Assembly: GCF_000009265.1 (NCBI RefSeq)
Contig: NC_008380.1
Location: 191,501 to 255,500 of the forward strand
Source of the DNA: Rhizobium johnstonii 3841
Lineage (GTDB): Bacteria; Pseudomonadota; Alphaproteobacteria; Rhizobiales; Rhizobiaceae
Length of the DNA: 64,000 nucleotides
Reading direction: 5' to 3'
Within the stretch, counting starts at the first letter, position 1, and every line of letters begins with the position of its first letter. Shown piece by piece: positions 1 through 8,319 of this stretch. A program made the position numbers and the translations under genes. The notes beneath the pieces are model-generated. The model ran no database searches. It was not told the origin of the DNA and saw only the letters and a program-made list of their open reading frames with translations.

Positions 1-1
1 T

Positions 2-472
2 GCGCCCAGCCGGCTGGAGCTCGAGATCACCGAAGCGGCCCTCATTCGCGATCGCGACCGGGTGATGACGACGCTGCTGCGGCTGCACAAGCTCGGCGTG
101 CACATCGTCATGGATGATTTCGGCACCGGTTTTTCCTCGCTTTCCAACCTGCGTTCATTCCCTTTCGACAAGATCAAGGTCGATCGCAGTTTCACCGGCG
201 TGCTGGAACATGATGCGGGGGCGCGCTCGATCGTGCGCGCCATCATCGGCCTTGGTCATAGCCTCGGCATGCCTGTCGTGACGGAGGGGGTGGAAACCGA
301 GATGCAGCGCCGGATAGTCGTCGAGGAAGGTTGCGCGCAAGTGCAGGGCCTTTTACTCGGCAAGCCGGATATCGAGCCGAGCATCAAGCTTGCCGCTCAC
401 GAAAACGTCCTGACCGCGCAGATCGAAACCGGCGTGTCCTCATTGCGACGCGCACAGGGTGCTGGTGAGTGA
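2..472 (+). CDS. EAL-domain c-di-GMP phosphodiesterase, C-terminal part (cut by window start)
   Basis: The visible 156 residues are the C-terminal part of an EAL domain, which hydrolyses cyclic di-GMP. The frame is open from base 2, so the start and any sensory or GGDEF domain lie outside the window. Visible family motifs are LEITE near the left edge, DDFGTGFSSL with its metal-binding aspartates, the lysine in IKVDRSF, and TEGVET with the late catalytic glutamate. These suggest an active enzyme, although the EAL signature itself is off the edge. A RIME-like repeat follows the stop codon directly. Which signal it senses cannot be told. Confidence 0.9.
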   Translation, partial: APSRLELEITEAALIRDRDRVMTTLLRLHKLGVHIVMDDFGTGFSSLSNLRSFPFDKIKVDRSFTGVLEHDAGARSIVRAIIGLGHSLGMPVVTEGVETEMQRRIVVEEGCAQVQGLLLGKPDIEPSIKLAAHENVLTAQIETGVSSLRRAQGAGE

Positions 473-475
473 TCT

Positions 476-579
476 TACAGCGCCGCGCGTCTTTTCACAC
501 GCGCAAAGGACGCTGTAACACTTTTGGACTGCTGCATAATTCTATCCTCAAATCGATTCCGATTTAAGGAATTATGCAG
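476..579 (+). repeat. RIME-like palindromic repeat, copy 1
   Basis: Two hairpins lie in tandem. The first has outer arms TACAGCG (476-482) and CGCTGTA (511-517) around inner arms GCGCGT (485-490) and ACGCGC (499-504). The second has perfect 10-base arms CTGCATAATT (532-541) and AATTATGCAG (570-579). A near-identical copy occurs inverted at 1347-1451, and a first-hairpin-only copy at 52324-52380. Dispersed intergenic elements of this build (RIME type) are known in rhizobia; the family name here is by resemblance. It fills the gap between the EAL gene and the convergent marR-type gene. Confidence 0.85.
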
Positions 580-582
580 TGG

Positions 583-1014
583 TCAGAGCGCCTTGGCGTT
601 TTCCAGAAGCCGGCGGATATATTCAAGCGTCAGCTCACGCTCGAAAACCCGGAAACCTTTAAACAGCGCAAGATCGGCCTCCCGCGCGGTCTCGATCGCC
701 TCGGCCTCCATGGCGCGCGCCCTCGGCGTCAGGAAGAGCAGCTGCGCCCGCTTGTCGGACGGATGCGGACGGCGCTCGATCAACCCGTCGCGGACCATGC
801 GCGAAAGCGTATTGGCCATGGTCGCCTGCTCGATATCGACCCGCTCGAGAAGCTGTTTCTGGGTCAGCCCGTCCTCGGCCCAGAGTTCCAGCAGAATGGG
901 GAACTGCCCCGGAGAAAAACCGAGCCCGACCGCGCGCTGGTGCAGCGAGCGGGCAAAACCCTTCGCCAGCTGGCTGGCAAGGTAGGCTCCCGAATCCATG
1001 CGGTTAAATCCCAT
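583..1014 (-). CDS. MarR-family transcriptional regulator
   Basis: The 143-residue protein is the usual length for MarR dimers. A winged helix-turn-helix lies around residues 30-100: the segment GLTQKQLLERVDIEQATMAN is the helix-turn-helix and RRPHPSDKRAQLLFLT the wing, with the conserved D-R pair. Such proteins usually repress a neighbouring transporter or enzyme gene and are released by small phenolic ligands or oxidants. No obvious target sits beside it: upstream are a small RNA and polA, downstream the repeat and the EAL gene. Its target and ligand therefore stay unknown. It is flanked by inverted copies of the same repeat. Confidence 0.9.
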   Translation of the reverse strand: MGFNRMDSGAYLASQLAKGFARSLHQRAVGLGFSPGQFPILLELWAEDGLTQKQLLERVDIEQATMANTLSRMVRDGLIERRPHPSDKRAQLLFLTPRARAMEAEAIETAREADLALFKGFRVFERELTLEYIRRLLENAKAL

Positions 1015-1114
1015 GATTGCAAGTTAGGCTCAAAACCATGCCGGAGACAATGCAGCAAATCGCATACGATGCTCCTAAACATGCAAGCGGCGAGCAGAAT
1101 TTCGAGTGCCTCGA

Positions 1115-1264
1115 AAAAACAAAAGTCGCCATGGCCTGGAGGTTGGCCATGGCGACTTTAAAGTGGGGACAAAGGCCCGGAGAGGGGGATAAGGCCTTTG
1201 TCCAAGCCTGACGCGGCGGGGGACAAGCCGGTAATCAGACCCGCGACGCGATCAAGCGCCGGTG
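1115..1264 (-). ncRNA. Probable trans-acting small RNA of the Smr7C / alpha-r7 type
   Basis: The region upstream of polA has no gene on this strand but shows a full transcription unit. There is a promoter-like CTTGAA/ACAAAT pair. An 11-bp stem (1167-1177 with 1193-1203) has a C-rich loop, read on the minus strand as TTATCCCCCTCTCCG, which could pair with Shine-Dalgarno sequences. A perfect 15-bp terminator stem follows, then a T-rich tail. The predicted length is about 150 nt. From memory, S. meliloti encodes the roughly 150-nt sRNA Smr7C next to polA on the opposite strand, so this is probably its orthologue. The structure is seen; the family assignment is inference. Confidence 0.72.
1122..1159 (-). 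terminator. Rho-independent terminator of the small RNA
   Basis: Perfect 15-bp arms (1122-1136 and 1145-1159, built on AAGTCGCCATGGCC) enclose an 8-base loop. Read on the minus strand the stem runs into TTTTGTTTTTT. The T-tract is on the minus-strand side only, which fixes the direction of the transcript. Confidence 0.9.
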
Positions 1265-1270
1265 ACATGG

Positions 1271-1299
1271 ATTTGTGGCTCAGAATGTGGTTTTTCAAG
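1271..1299 (-). promoter_or_regulatory. Candidate sigma70 promoter of the small RNA
   Basis: On the minus strand CTTGAA (1294-1299) and ACAAAT (1271-1276) are separated by 17 bases, the rhizobial housekeeping spacing. Initiation about 7 bases downstream, near 1264, gives a transcript of about 150 nt to the terminator. The -35 box is good and the -10 box is weak. Confidence 0.5.
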
Positions 1300-1346
1300 G
1301 GAGGGCGATCGTTACAAATCGGTAACAGTTTGGTGAGCCGGAATCT

Positions 1347-1451
1347 CTGCCGCACAATTCCTGAGATCGGAATCGATGGAAGGATAAAATTATGCAGCAA
1401 CGCCAAGTGCTCAGCGTCCTTTGCACGTCCGAAAAGACGCGCGGCGCTGTG
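1347..1451 (-). repeat. RIME-like palindromic repeat, copy 2, inverted
   Basis: This is the reverse-orientation counterpart of 476-579, with AATTATGCAG at 1388-1397 and the GACGCGCGGCGCTGTG end at 1436-1451. The arm at 1347-1360 is diverged (TGCCGCACAATTCC). It lies between the small RNA promoter and polA and probably contains or abuts the polA promoter region. With copy 1 it brackets the marR gene and the small RNA. Confidence 0.8.
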
Positions 1452-1544
1452 TGACGCTCCGAGCGCCATAATCCTTTTCGCGCGCCGAACTTTATGCCGA
1501 ACTCTATATGGACCTCGTCCCATGCCCGCGCTATCCATGCACGC

Positions 1545-4544
1545 ATGAAAAAAGGCGATCACCTCTTCCTAGTCGATGGTTCCGGATTCATCTTCCGGGC
1601 GTTTCATGCACTGCCGCCGCTGACCCGCAAGACCGACGGCCTGCCGATCGGCGCCGTGTCCGGTTTCTGCAACATGCTGTGGAAGCTGCTGAGGGACGCG
1701 CGCAATACCGATGTCGGCGTGACGCCGACACATCTTGCCGTCATCTTCGATTATTCCGCCAGGACGTTTCGCAAGGATCTCTACGACGCCTACAAGGCGA
1801 ACCGTTCCGCACCGCCGGAGGAGCTCATCCCGCAATTCGGCCTCATCCGCGAGGCGACTCGCGCCTTCAATCTGCCCTGCATCGAGACCGAGGGCTTCGA
1901 GGCCGACGACATCATCGCCACCTATGCCCGCCAGGCCGAAGCGACCGGCGCCGATGTCACCATCGTCTCCTCCGACAAGGATCTGATGCAGCTCGTCAGC
2001 CCCAATGTCCATATGTATGACAGCATGAAGGACAAGCAGATCGGCATTCCCGATGTCGTCGAGAAATGGGGCGTGCCGCCGGAAAAGATGATCGACCTGC
2101 AGGCGATGACCGGCGATTCGGTCGACAATGTTCCCGGCATTCCCGGCATCGGCCCGAAGACCGCCGCCCAACTGCTCGAGGAATACGGCGATCTCGATAC
2201 GCTGCTCGAACGCGCCACCGAGATCAAGCAGGTCAAGCGCCGTGAGACGATCCTCGCCAATATCGATATGGCCAGGCTCTCGCGCGACCTCGTGCGGTTG
2301 CGCACCGATGTGCCGCTCGATCTCGATCTCGACGCGTTGGTGCTGGAACCGCAGAACGGTCCGAAGCTGATCGGCTTCCTGAAGACGATGGAATTCACCA
2401 CGCTGACGCGCCGCGTCGCCGAAGCCTGCGATTGCGATGCCAGCGCCATCGAGCCGGCGATCGTCCGCATCGAATGGGGTGAGAAGGCCCGCGGCCCGGA
2501 TCTCGATGCGGCCGAGCCCGAGCCCGTTGCCGGCGGCATCCCCGACGTTTCCGGCGAATCCGTGCCGGTGCCGCCGCGTGCAAAGGCAAAGACCGCCGTC
2601 GAAGGCGCCTTTTCGCCCGCCGATCTTGCCAAGGCGCGGGCCGAGGCCTTTGCGACGCTGCCCTTCGATCATTCGGCCTATGTCACGATCCGCGATCTGG
2701 CGACGCTCGACCGTTGGATCGCCGATGCGCGCGCCACCGGCCTCGTTGCTTTCGATACCGAGACCACCTCGCTGGATGCGATGCAGGCCGAGCTTGTCGG
2801 CTTTTCGCTGGCGATCGCCGACAATACGGCCGATCCCACCGGCACGAAGATCCGCGCCGCCTATGTGCCGCTCGTCCATAAGAACGGCGTCGGCGATCTG
2901 CTCGGCGGCGGCCTTGCCGAAAACCAGATCCCGATGGGCGATGCCTTGGCGCGGCTGAAGGCATTGCTGGAGGACGAATCTATTCTCAAGGTCGCCCAGA
3001 ACCTGAAATACGATTACCTGCTGATGAAGCGCTACGGCATCGAGACCAGGAGTTTCGACGACACGATGCTGATCTCCTACGTGCTCGATGCCGGCACCGG
3101 CGCGCATGGCATGGACCCGCTCTCGGAAAAATTCCTCGGCCATACGCCGATCCCCTACAAGGACGTGGCCGGCAGCGGCAAGGCGAATGTCACCTTCGAT
3201 CTGGTCGATATCGACCGCGCCACCCACTATGCCGCCGAAGATGCCGACGTGACGCTGCGCCTCTGGCTGGTGCTGAAGCCGCGGCTGGCGGCGGCGGGAT
3301 TAACCAGCGTCTATGAACGGCTGGAGCGGCCGCTATTGCCGGTGCTGGCGCGCATGGAAGCGCGCGGCATCACCGTCGACCGGCAGATCCTGTCGCGCCT
3401 CTCCGGCGAGCTGGCCCAGAGTGCAGCAAGGCTGGAGGACGAGATTTACGTGCTGGCCGGCGAGCGTTTCAATATCGGTTCGCCGAAGCAGCTGGGCGAT
3501 ATCCTGTTCGGCAAGATGGGCCTTTCCGGCGGCAGCAAGACGAAGACAGGCCAATGGTCCACCTCCGCCCAGGTACTCGAGGATCTGGCCGCCGCCGGTT
3601 TCGAATTGCCGCGCAAGATCGTCGACTGGCGCCAGGTCACCAAGCTGAAATCCACCTATACCGACGCGCTTCCGGGTTACGTTCACCCCGAGACAAAGCG
3701 GGTCCACACCTCGTACTCGCTGGCATCGACGACCACGGGGCGTCTGTCGTCGTCCGAGCCGAACCTGCAGAACATTCCGGTGCGCACCGCAGAAGGCCGC
3801 AAGATCCGCACCGCCTTCATCTCGACGCCTGGCCACAAGCTGATCTCCGCCGACTACAGCCAGATCGAACTGCGCGTGCTTGCCCATGTGGCCGAGATCC
3901 CGCAACTGACCAAGGCCTTCGAAGATGGCGTCGACATCCATGCCATGACGGCATCGGAAATGTTCGGCGTGCCGGTGGAAGGCATGCCGGGCGAGGTGCG
4001 CCGCCGCGCCAAGGCGATCAATTTCGGCATCATCTACGGCATCTCGGCCTTCGGGCTTGCCAATCAGCTTTCGATCGAGCGTTCGGAAGCCGGCGACTAC
4101 ATCAAGAAGTATTTCGAACGTTTCCCCGGCATCCGCGACTATATGGAAAGCCGAAAGGCCATGGCGCGCGACAAGGGTTACGTCGAAACGATCTTCGGTC
4201 GCCGCATCAACTATCCCGAAATCCGCTCTTCCAATCCATCCGTGCGTGCCTTTAACGAGCGTGCGGCCATCAACGCGCCGATCCAGGGCTCGGCTGCCGA
4301 CGTCATTCGCCGGGCAATGATCAAGATAGAGCCGGCGCTTGTTGAAGTCGGCCTTGCCGATCGCGTCCGCATGCTGCTGCAGGTGCATGACGAACTCATC
4401 TTCGAGGTCGAGGACGAGGATGTCGAAAAGGCGATGCCGGTCATCGTCTCGGTCATGGAAAACGCCACCATGCCGGCGCTGGAAATGCGCGTGCCGCTGA
4501 GGGTCGATGCACGCGCCGCCACCAATTGGGACGAGGCACACTAA
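1545..4544 (+). CDS. polA: DNA polymerase I
   Basis: The 999-residue enzyme fills gaps, removes RNA primers and acts in excision repair. Three domains are seen. The N-terminal 5'-3' exonuclease starts at HLFLVDGSGFIFRAFHALPP. A 3'-5' proofreading domain has AFDTETTSLD near residue 404, NLKYD and YAAEDADVTL, so the DEDD acidic residues are kept. The polymerase domain has motif A DYSQIELRVLAH near 769, motif B RRAKAINFGIIYG near 825 and motif C QVHDELIF near 945. The frame is open back to an ATG at 1494, but the ATG at 1545 (MKKGDHLF) fits the family length better. No strong ribosome site is seen at either start. Confidence 0.97.
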   Translation: MKKGDHLFLVDGSGFIFRAFHALPPLTRKTDGLPIGAVSGFCNMLWKLLRDARNTDVGVTPTHLAVIFDYSARTFRKDLYDAYKANRSAPPEELIPQFGLIREATRAFNLPCIETEGFEADDIIATYARQAEATGADVTIVSSDKDLMQLVSPNVHMYDSMKDKQIGIPDVVEKWGVPPEKMIDLQAMTGDSVDNVPGIPGIGPKTAAQLLEEYGDLDTLLERATEIKQVKRRETILANIDMARLSRDLVRLRTDVPLDLDLDALVLEPQNGPKLIGFLKTMEFTTLTRRVAEACDCDASAIEPAIVRIEWGEKARGPDLDAAEPEPVAGGIPDVSGESVPVPPRAKAKTAVEGAFSPADLAKARAEAFATLPFDHSAYVTIRDLATLDRWIADARATGLVAFDTETTSLDAMQAELVGFSLAIADNTADPTGTKIRAAYVPLVHKNGVGDLLGGGLAENQIPMGDALARLKALLEDESILKVAQNLKYDYLLMKRYGIETRSFDDTMLISYVLDAGTGAHGMDPLSEKFLGHTPIPYKDVAGSGKANVTFDLVDIDRATHYAAEDADVTLRLWLVLKPRLAAAGLTSVYERLERPLLPVLARMEARGITVDRQILSRLSGELAQSAARLEDEIYVLAGERFNIGSPKQLGDILFGKMGLSGGSKTKTGQWSTSAQVLEDLAAAGFELPRKIVDWRQVTKLKSTYTDALPGYVHPETKRVHTSYSLASTTTGRLSSSEPNLQNIPVRTAEGRKIRTAFISTPGHKLISADYSQIELRVLAHVAEIPQLTKAFEDGVDIHAMTASEMFGVPVEGMPGEVRRRAKAINFGIIYGISAFGLANQLSIERSEAGDYIKKYFERFPGIRDYMESRKAMARDKGYVETIFGRRINYPEIRSSNPSVRAFNERAAINAPIQGSAADVIRRAMIKIEPALVEVGLADRVRMLLQVHDELIFEVEDEDVEKAMPVIVSVMENATMPALEMRVPLRVDARAATNWDEAH

Positions 4545-4545
4545 A

Positions 4546-4643
4546 GCATGTCGCGCAAAACTGTGCAGCGGTTTGCGACAACGACATGTGTGGAAATAAA
4601 GCCTAAAGCGCGACGTGCGAATCTAAAAGATTGCGACGCGCTT
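4546..4643. repeat. Double palindromic intergenic element after polA
   Basis: Two palindromes follow the polA stop. The first has CATGTCG (4547-4553) facing CGACATG (4582-4588), with GCAAAAC and GTTTGC nested inside. The second has AAGCGCG (4606-4612) facing CGCGCTT (4637-4643), with an inner AATCT/AGATT stem. It resembles the mosaic palindromes common between rhizobial genes and could also end polA transcription, although no T-run follows. Confidence 0.6.
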
Positions 4644-4818
4644 CAGAGCGCCTCCCCAAAATTGGCAAAGATTTTTCTCACTGCCAGAACTCATTGAAAG
4701 TGCAGCGATTTATCCCAAGGGGTCGTATCGGAACGATACGGCAGGAAGGAACTTATTAACCTTCCTTTTCTATCCCGGTAGGGTCGTAATTTGCAAAGCA
4801 TGAGTGAGTAGCGGACGC

Positions 4819-7164
4819 ATGCGTTTTCCCAGAACCAATTTGACGGATGCCGGAGATTTTTCCAGCGAGATTGAAACGGACCTTCCGGAGGAAAACCCAG
4901 GGGAGAAGCCGGCGGCACCCATCTGGCAGAGCAACTTTTCCCTCGCGCCGAATGTCCGTTTCACCCGCACGCCGGAAACGCTGATCAGCAGGCGGCGCGC
5001 GCCGAATGAGCCGGTTCGCGATGATTCGCAGATTGGACAGCAGGCGATACGGATAGAGCCGGTCGCCGTCGACGTCCCGTTCGATATCTATCTGCCGGAG
5101 CCGGACGAAATTTCCGCAGCACCGCAGAGGATCGAACTGCAGCAGTCACCTTTGCTTGATGAGGCCGCCGCGCCGGCTTTCCGCGCCAGCGCCGAGCTTT
5201 CCTCCATTTCGGATTTCGCCTTCTGGGAAGTCATGGCCTTCGAAGAGGCAGAGCCGGTTCGCGCGCCGCCGTTGATATCGTTCCCGAAGACCGAGACCTC
5301 GCCCGAATCGATCACGTCGCTGTTCCGGATCATGGAATGGCGCCCCGGCCGGCCGGCCCCCGCTCAAGTCGTCTCCCGCCCGGCCCCACAGCCCGCCGCG
5401 GTCTCCGCGAAGGTTGCCGTGCGCCCTGCGGCCGCAATATCCCTGGAAAAGCCCAGGCGCATTGCTGTCGAGGCACCGGTCATGCTCGCACCTCAGGCGG
5501 CGCCAACGCCTCAGCTCGCGCCAGCCCCTCACATCGCATCAGCCCCTCAAGCCGCGCCGGCGCCGCAGCGCACGCCGCCCGTCGCCGCGGTCCTGCCGTC
5601 GCCGCGCCTGGCCGCGAGGCCCGAAAAGATCGACGCATCCGGCTATGAATTCCCGCCGCGTGCCCTTCTGCAGGAACCGCCGGAACGCCTCGGCGAGATC
5701 ATGTCGCAGGAGACGCTGGAGCAGAATGCCGGGCTTCTGGAAAGCGTGCTGGAAGATTTCGGCATCAAGGGCGAAATCATCCATGTCCGTCCCGGCCCTG
5801 TCGTCACCCTCTATGAATTCGAGCCGGCGCCGGGCGTGAAATCGTCGCGCGTCATCGGCCTTGCCGATGATATCGCCCGCTCGATGTCGGCGCTCTCGGC
5901 CCGCGTTGCCGTCGTGCCCGGCCGCAACGTCATCGGCATCGAACTGCCGAATGTCACGCGTGAAACCGTCTATTTCCGCGAGATGATCGAGAGCCAGGAT
6001 TTCGAGAAGAGCGGCTACAAGCTGGCGCTCGGCCTCGGCAAGACCATCGGCGGCGAGCCTGTCATCGCCGAGCTTGCCAAGATGCCGCATCTGCTCGTCG
6101 CCGGCACCACCGGTTCCGGCAAGTCGGTCGCCATCAATACGATGATCCTGTCGCTGCTCTACCGCATGACGCCGGAACAGTGCCGCCTGATCATGGTCGA
6201 CCCGAAGATGCTCGAACTGTCAGTCTATGACGGCATCCCGCATCTGCTGACGCCCGTCGTCACCGATCCGAAGAAGGCGGTCATGGCGCTGAAATGGGCC
6301 GTGCGCGAAATGGAGGAGCGCTATCGCAAGATGTCGCGCCTCGGTGTCCGCAACATCGACGGTTACAACGACCGCGTCGCCCAGGCCCGCGAAAAGGGCG
6401 AGACCATCCATGTCATGGTCCAGGTCGGCTTCGACAAGGGCACCGGCACTCCGATCGAGGAAAGCCAGGCGCTGGACCTGACGCCGATGCCCTATATCGT
6501 CGTCATCGTCGACGAGATGGCAGACCTGATGATGGTCGCCGGCAAGGACATCGAAGGCGCGATCCAGCGCCTCGCCCAGATGGCGCGAGCCGCCGGCATC
6601 CATCTGATCATGGCGACACAGCGTCCGTCTGTCGACGTCATCACCGGCACGATCAAGGCAAACTTCCCGACCCGCATCTCCTTCCAGGTGACCTCGAAGA
6701 TCGACAGCCGCACCATTCTCGGCGAACAGGGTGCCGAGCAACTGCTCGGTCAGGGAGATATGCTGCATATGCAGGGCGGCGGGCGGATTTCCCGTGTCCA
6801 CGGACCCTTCGTCTCGGATGTCGAGGTCGAAAAGGTCGTTGCCCATCTGAAGACCCAGGGCCGCCCGGAATATCTCGATACCGTCACCGCCGACGAGGAG
6901 GAAGAGACGGAAGAGGAAGAAGCCGGCGCCGTCTTCGACAAGAGCGCCATGGCCTCCGAAGATGGCAACGAGCTTTACGAACAGGCGGTCAAGGTCGTCA
7001 TGCGCGATAAAAAATGCTCGACCTCCTATATCCAGCGCCGCCTCGGCATCGGCTACAACCGCGCCGCCTCATTGGTGGAACGCATGGAAAAGGAAGGCCT
7101 CGTCGGCCCGGCCAACCATGTCGGCAAGCGCGAGATCGTATCGGGACGGGGCGACGGCGAGTAA
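4819..7164 (+). CDS. ftsK: FtsK/SpoIIIE-family DNA translocase lacking membrane helices
   Basis: This is a hexameric ATP-driven DNA pump that clears or resolves chromosome termini at division. The motor has Walker [11 protein letters not shown] near residue 430, Walker [13 protein letters not shown] near 562, and [15 protein letters not shown]-terminal winged-helix gamma domain (about 718-780, [20 protein letters not shown]) is of the type that reads orienting KOPS sequences. An acidic linker [11 protein letters not shown] precedes it. Residues about 190-275 are a proline/alanine-rich linker with repeated AP-Q units. No transmembrane helix is visible at the N-terminus, so it is probably the soluble second FtsK paralogue of rhizobia. 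A GTG five codons upstream (4804) is an alternative start. Confidence 0.93.
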   Translation: MRFPRTNLTDAGDFSSEIETDLPEENPGEKPAAPIWQSNFSLAPNVRFTRTPETLISRRRAPNEPVRDDSQIGQQAIRIEPVAVDVPFDIYLPEPDEISAAPQRIELQQSPLLDEAAAPAFRASAELSSISDFAFWEVMAFEEAEPVRAPPLISFPKTETSPESITSLFRIMEWRPGRPAPAQVVSRPAPQPAAVSAKVAVRPAAAISLEKPRRIAVEAPVMLAPQAAPTPQLAPAPHIASAPQAAPAPQRTPPVAAVLPSPRLAARPEKIDASGYEFPPRALLQEPPERLGEIMSQETLEQNAGLLESVLEDFGIKGEIIHVRPGPVVTLYEFEPAPGVKSSRVIGLADDIARSMSALSARVAVVPGRNVIGIELPNVTRETVYFREMIESQDFEKSGYKLALGLGKTIGGEPVIAELAKMPHLLVAGTTGSGKSVAINTMILSLLYRMTPEQCRLIMVDPKMLELSVYDGIPHLLTPVVTDPKKAVMALKWAVREMEERYRKMSRLGVRNIDGYNDRVAQAREKGETIHVMVQVGFDKGTGTPIEESQALDLTPMPYIVVIVDEMADLMMVAGKDIEGAIQRLAQMARAAGIHLIMATQRPSVDVITGTIKANFPTRISFQVTSKIDSRTILGEQGAEQLLGQGDMLHMQGGGRISRVHGPFVSDVEVEKVVAHLKTQGRPEYLDTVTADEEEETEEEEAGAVFDKSAMASEDGNELYEQAVKVVMRDKKCSTSYIQRRLGIGYNRAASLVERMEKEGLVGPANHVGKREIVSGRGDGE

Positions 7165-7199
7165 TCGCCGGCGGCCAGGGCGTCTGACGGATTCCTGTT

Positions 7200-7703
7200 T
7201 TACGTTTTCAAGGCAGCCAGCCGAACCGTCTCGCTGACAAAATCGGTCTTTCCGCCGGTATAAAAATCCCAATCGTCGTCTGCCTCCGCAGCCAGCCGGC
7301 GTTTCAGATCGGCATAGGCCTTGGCCCTCTCGGGGTGATTCCTGAGATAATCACGAAACAGAATGCGGCCCCGATGCGCGCGATTATCGGGTCCGCAAAG
7401 ATAGAGCCTGAACCCATAACCGTCATGATCGCGGGTGAAGGCCCATCGTTGCTCTCCGGTATCGCCGTGGAAGACGAAGTCGGCAGCGCGCACGATCTCG
7501 ATCGCCGCTGGCAGGAAGGCGTCTGATATCATCACGGCAGCAAGGTCGATCTTCGGCTTGGCCGCCAGGCCAGGCACCGACGTGCTGCCGATATGGTCGA
7601 TGGAAAGCAGGCGGTCACCGAGCAAAGCGGAGACCTCCGCGCTGATCTCGGCAAACAGCCGCGGCCAAGAGGGATCATAGTCGACCACCTTGATGGCGCG
7701 CAT
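7200..7703 (-). CDS. GrpB-family (UPF0157) nucleotidyltransferase-like protein
   Basis: This 167-residue protein has the GrpB hallmarks VVDYDPSWPRLFAEI, HIGSTSVPGLAAKPKIDLAA and late RAHRGRILFRDYLRNHPE. The GS motif followed by KPKIDL is the nucleotidyltransferase-fold signature. The biochemical function of the family is not established. It begins 19 bases after phnN on the same strand, so it may be the last gene of the phn transcription unit, though related GrpB genes are also found alone. Its 3' end faces ftsK with a 35-base gap. Confidence 0.85.
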   Translation of the reverse strand: MRAIKVVDYDPSWPRLFAEISAEVSALLGDRLLSIDHIGSTSVPGLAAKPKIDLAAVMISDAFLPAAIEIVRAADFVFHGDTGEQRWAFTRDHDGYGFRLYLCGPDNRAHRGRILFRDYLRNHPERAKAYADLKRRLAAEADDDWDFYTGGKTDFVSETVRLAALKT

Positions 7704-7722
7704 GCCCTTCCTCTCGATCTGT

Positions 7723-8319
7723 TCAGGGCGTCTTGGTCAGCAACCCGTTCAGGATCTCGATCATCTTCTGCTCGGCTTCCTCAAGCGAGCCGCTATTGTC
7801 GAGCTCCACCACGTCGTATTCGCCGCGCACCGTCAGCGGTCCGCGGGCAAGCCGGGCCATGATATCCTCATGCGTCTCGCGGCCGCGCGTCTCCAGCCGG
7901 CCGGCGAGCACCTCGGGGCGGGCGGTGACGTTGATGACTTTCAGCCGCGGGAAGGCGGCCTGGAAGCGGTGAAGCGCCGAGCGCGAGCCGTTGGCGACGA
8001 CGATGTGGCCTTTCGAAAGCGCTACCGAAATTTCGGCCGGAATGCCGTATTTCAGGCCGTGCGCCTCCCACCAGACGGCGAAGGAGCCTGATTGCTCCAT
8101 GGCGGCAAAACCTTGGAGGGAGACGGATAGATGATCTTCGCCACCGGCGTCACGGTGACGGGTGATGACGCGGCGGACGAAATGCACATCTTCGCGGCCC
8201 TTGAAACGCCGGGCCGCGAGGTTCATCAGCGTGTCCTTGCCAGCGCCGCTCGGTCCGACGACGACGACCATGGTGCCGCGCTCGGCTCCGGCTCCTGCGT
8301 GGGGTTCGTGCGACATCAT
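7723..8319 (-). CDS. phnN: Ribose 1,5-bisphosphate phosphokinase PhnN
   Basis: PhnN phosphorylates ribose 1,5-bisphosphate to PRPP, the last step of the C-P lyase pathway. The 198-residue guanylate-kinase-like protein has the P-loop GPSGAGKDTL near residue 22. RRVITRHRDAGGEDHLSVS and FAVWWEAHGLKYGIP are typical of PhnN rather than Gmk. A run of about 15 residues (Gly, Ala, His-rich) precedes the conserved core. Its start overlaps the phnM stop as ATGA, so the two are translationally coupled. Confidence 0.95.
   Translation of the reverse strand: MMSHEPHAGAGAERGTMVVVVGPSGAGKDTLMNLAARRFKGREDVHFVRRVITRHRDAGGEDHLSVSLQGFAAMEQSGSFAVWWEAHGLKYGIPAEISVALSKGHIVVANGSRSALHRFQAAFPRLKVINVTARPEVLAGRLETRGRETHEDIMARLARGPLTVRGEYDVVELDNSGSLEEAEQKMIEILNGLLTKTP

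Noticed and set aside
1569..3227. 552-codon open frame on the minus strand inside polA
   Set aside because: It is fully covered by polA with all its motifs; the reverse frame is open only because of GC-rich codon bias and has no recognisable domain.
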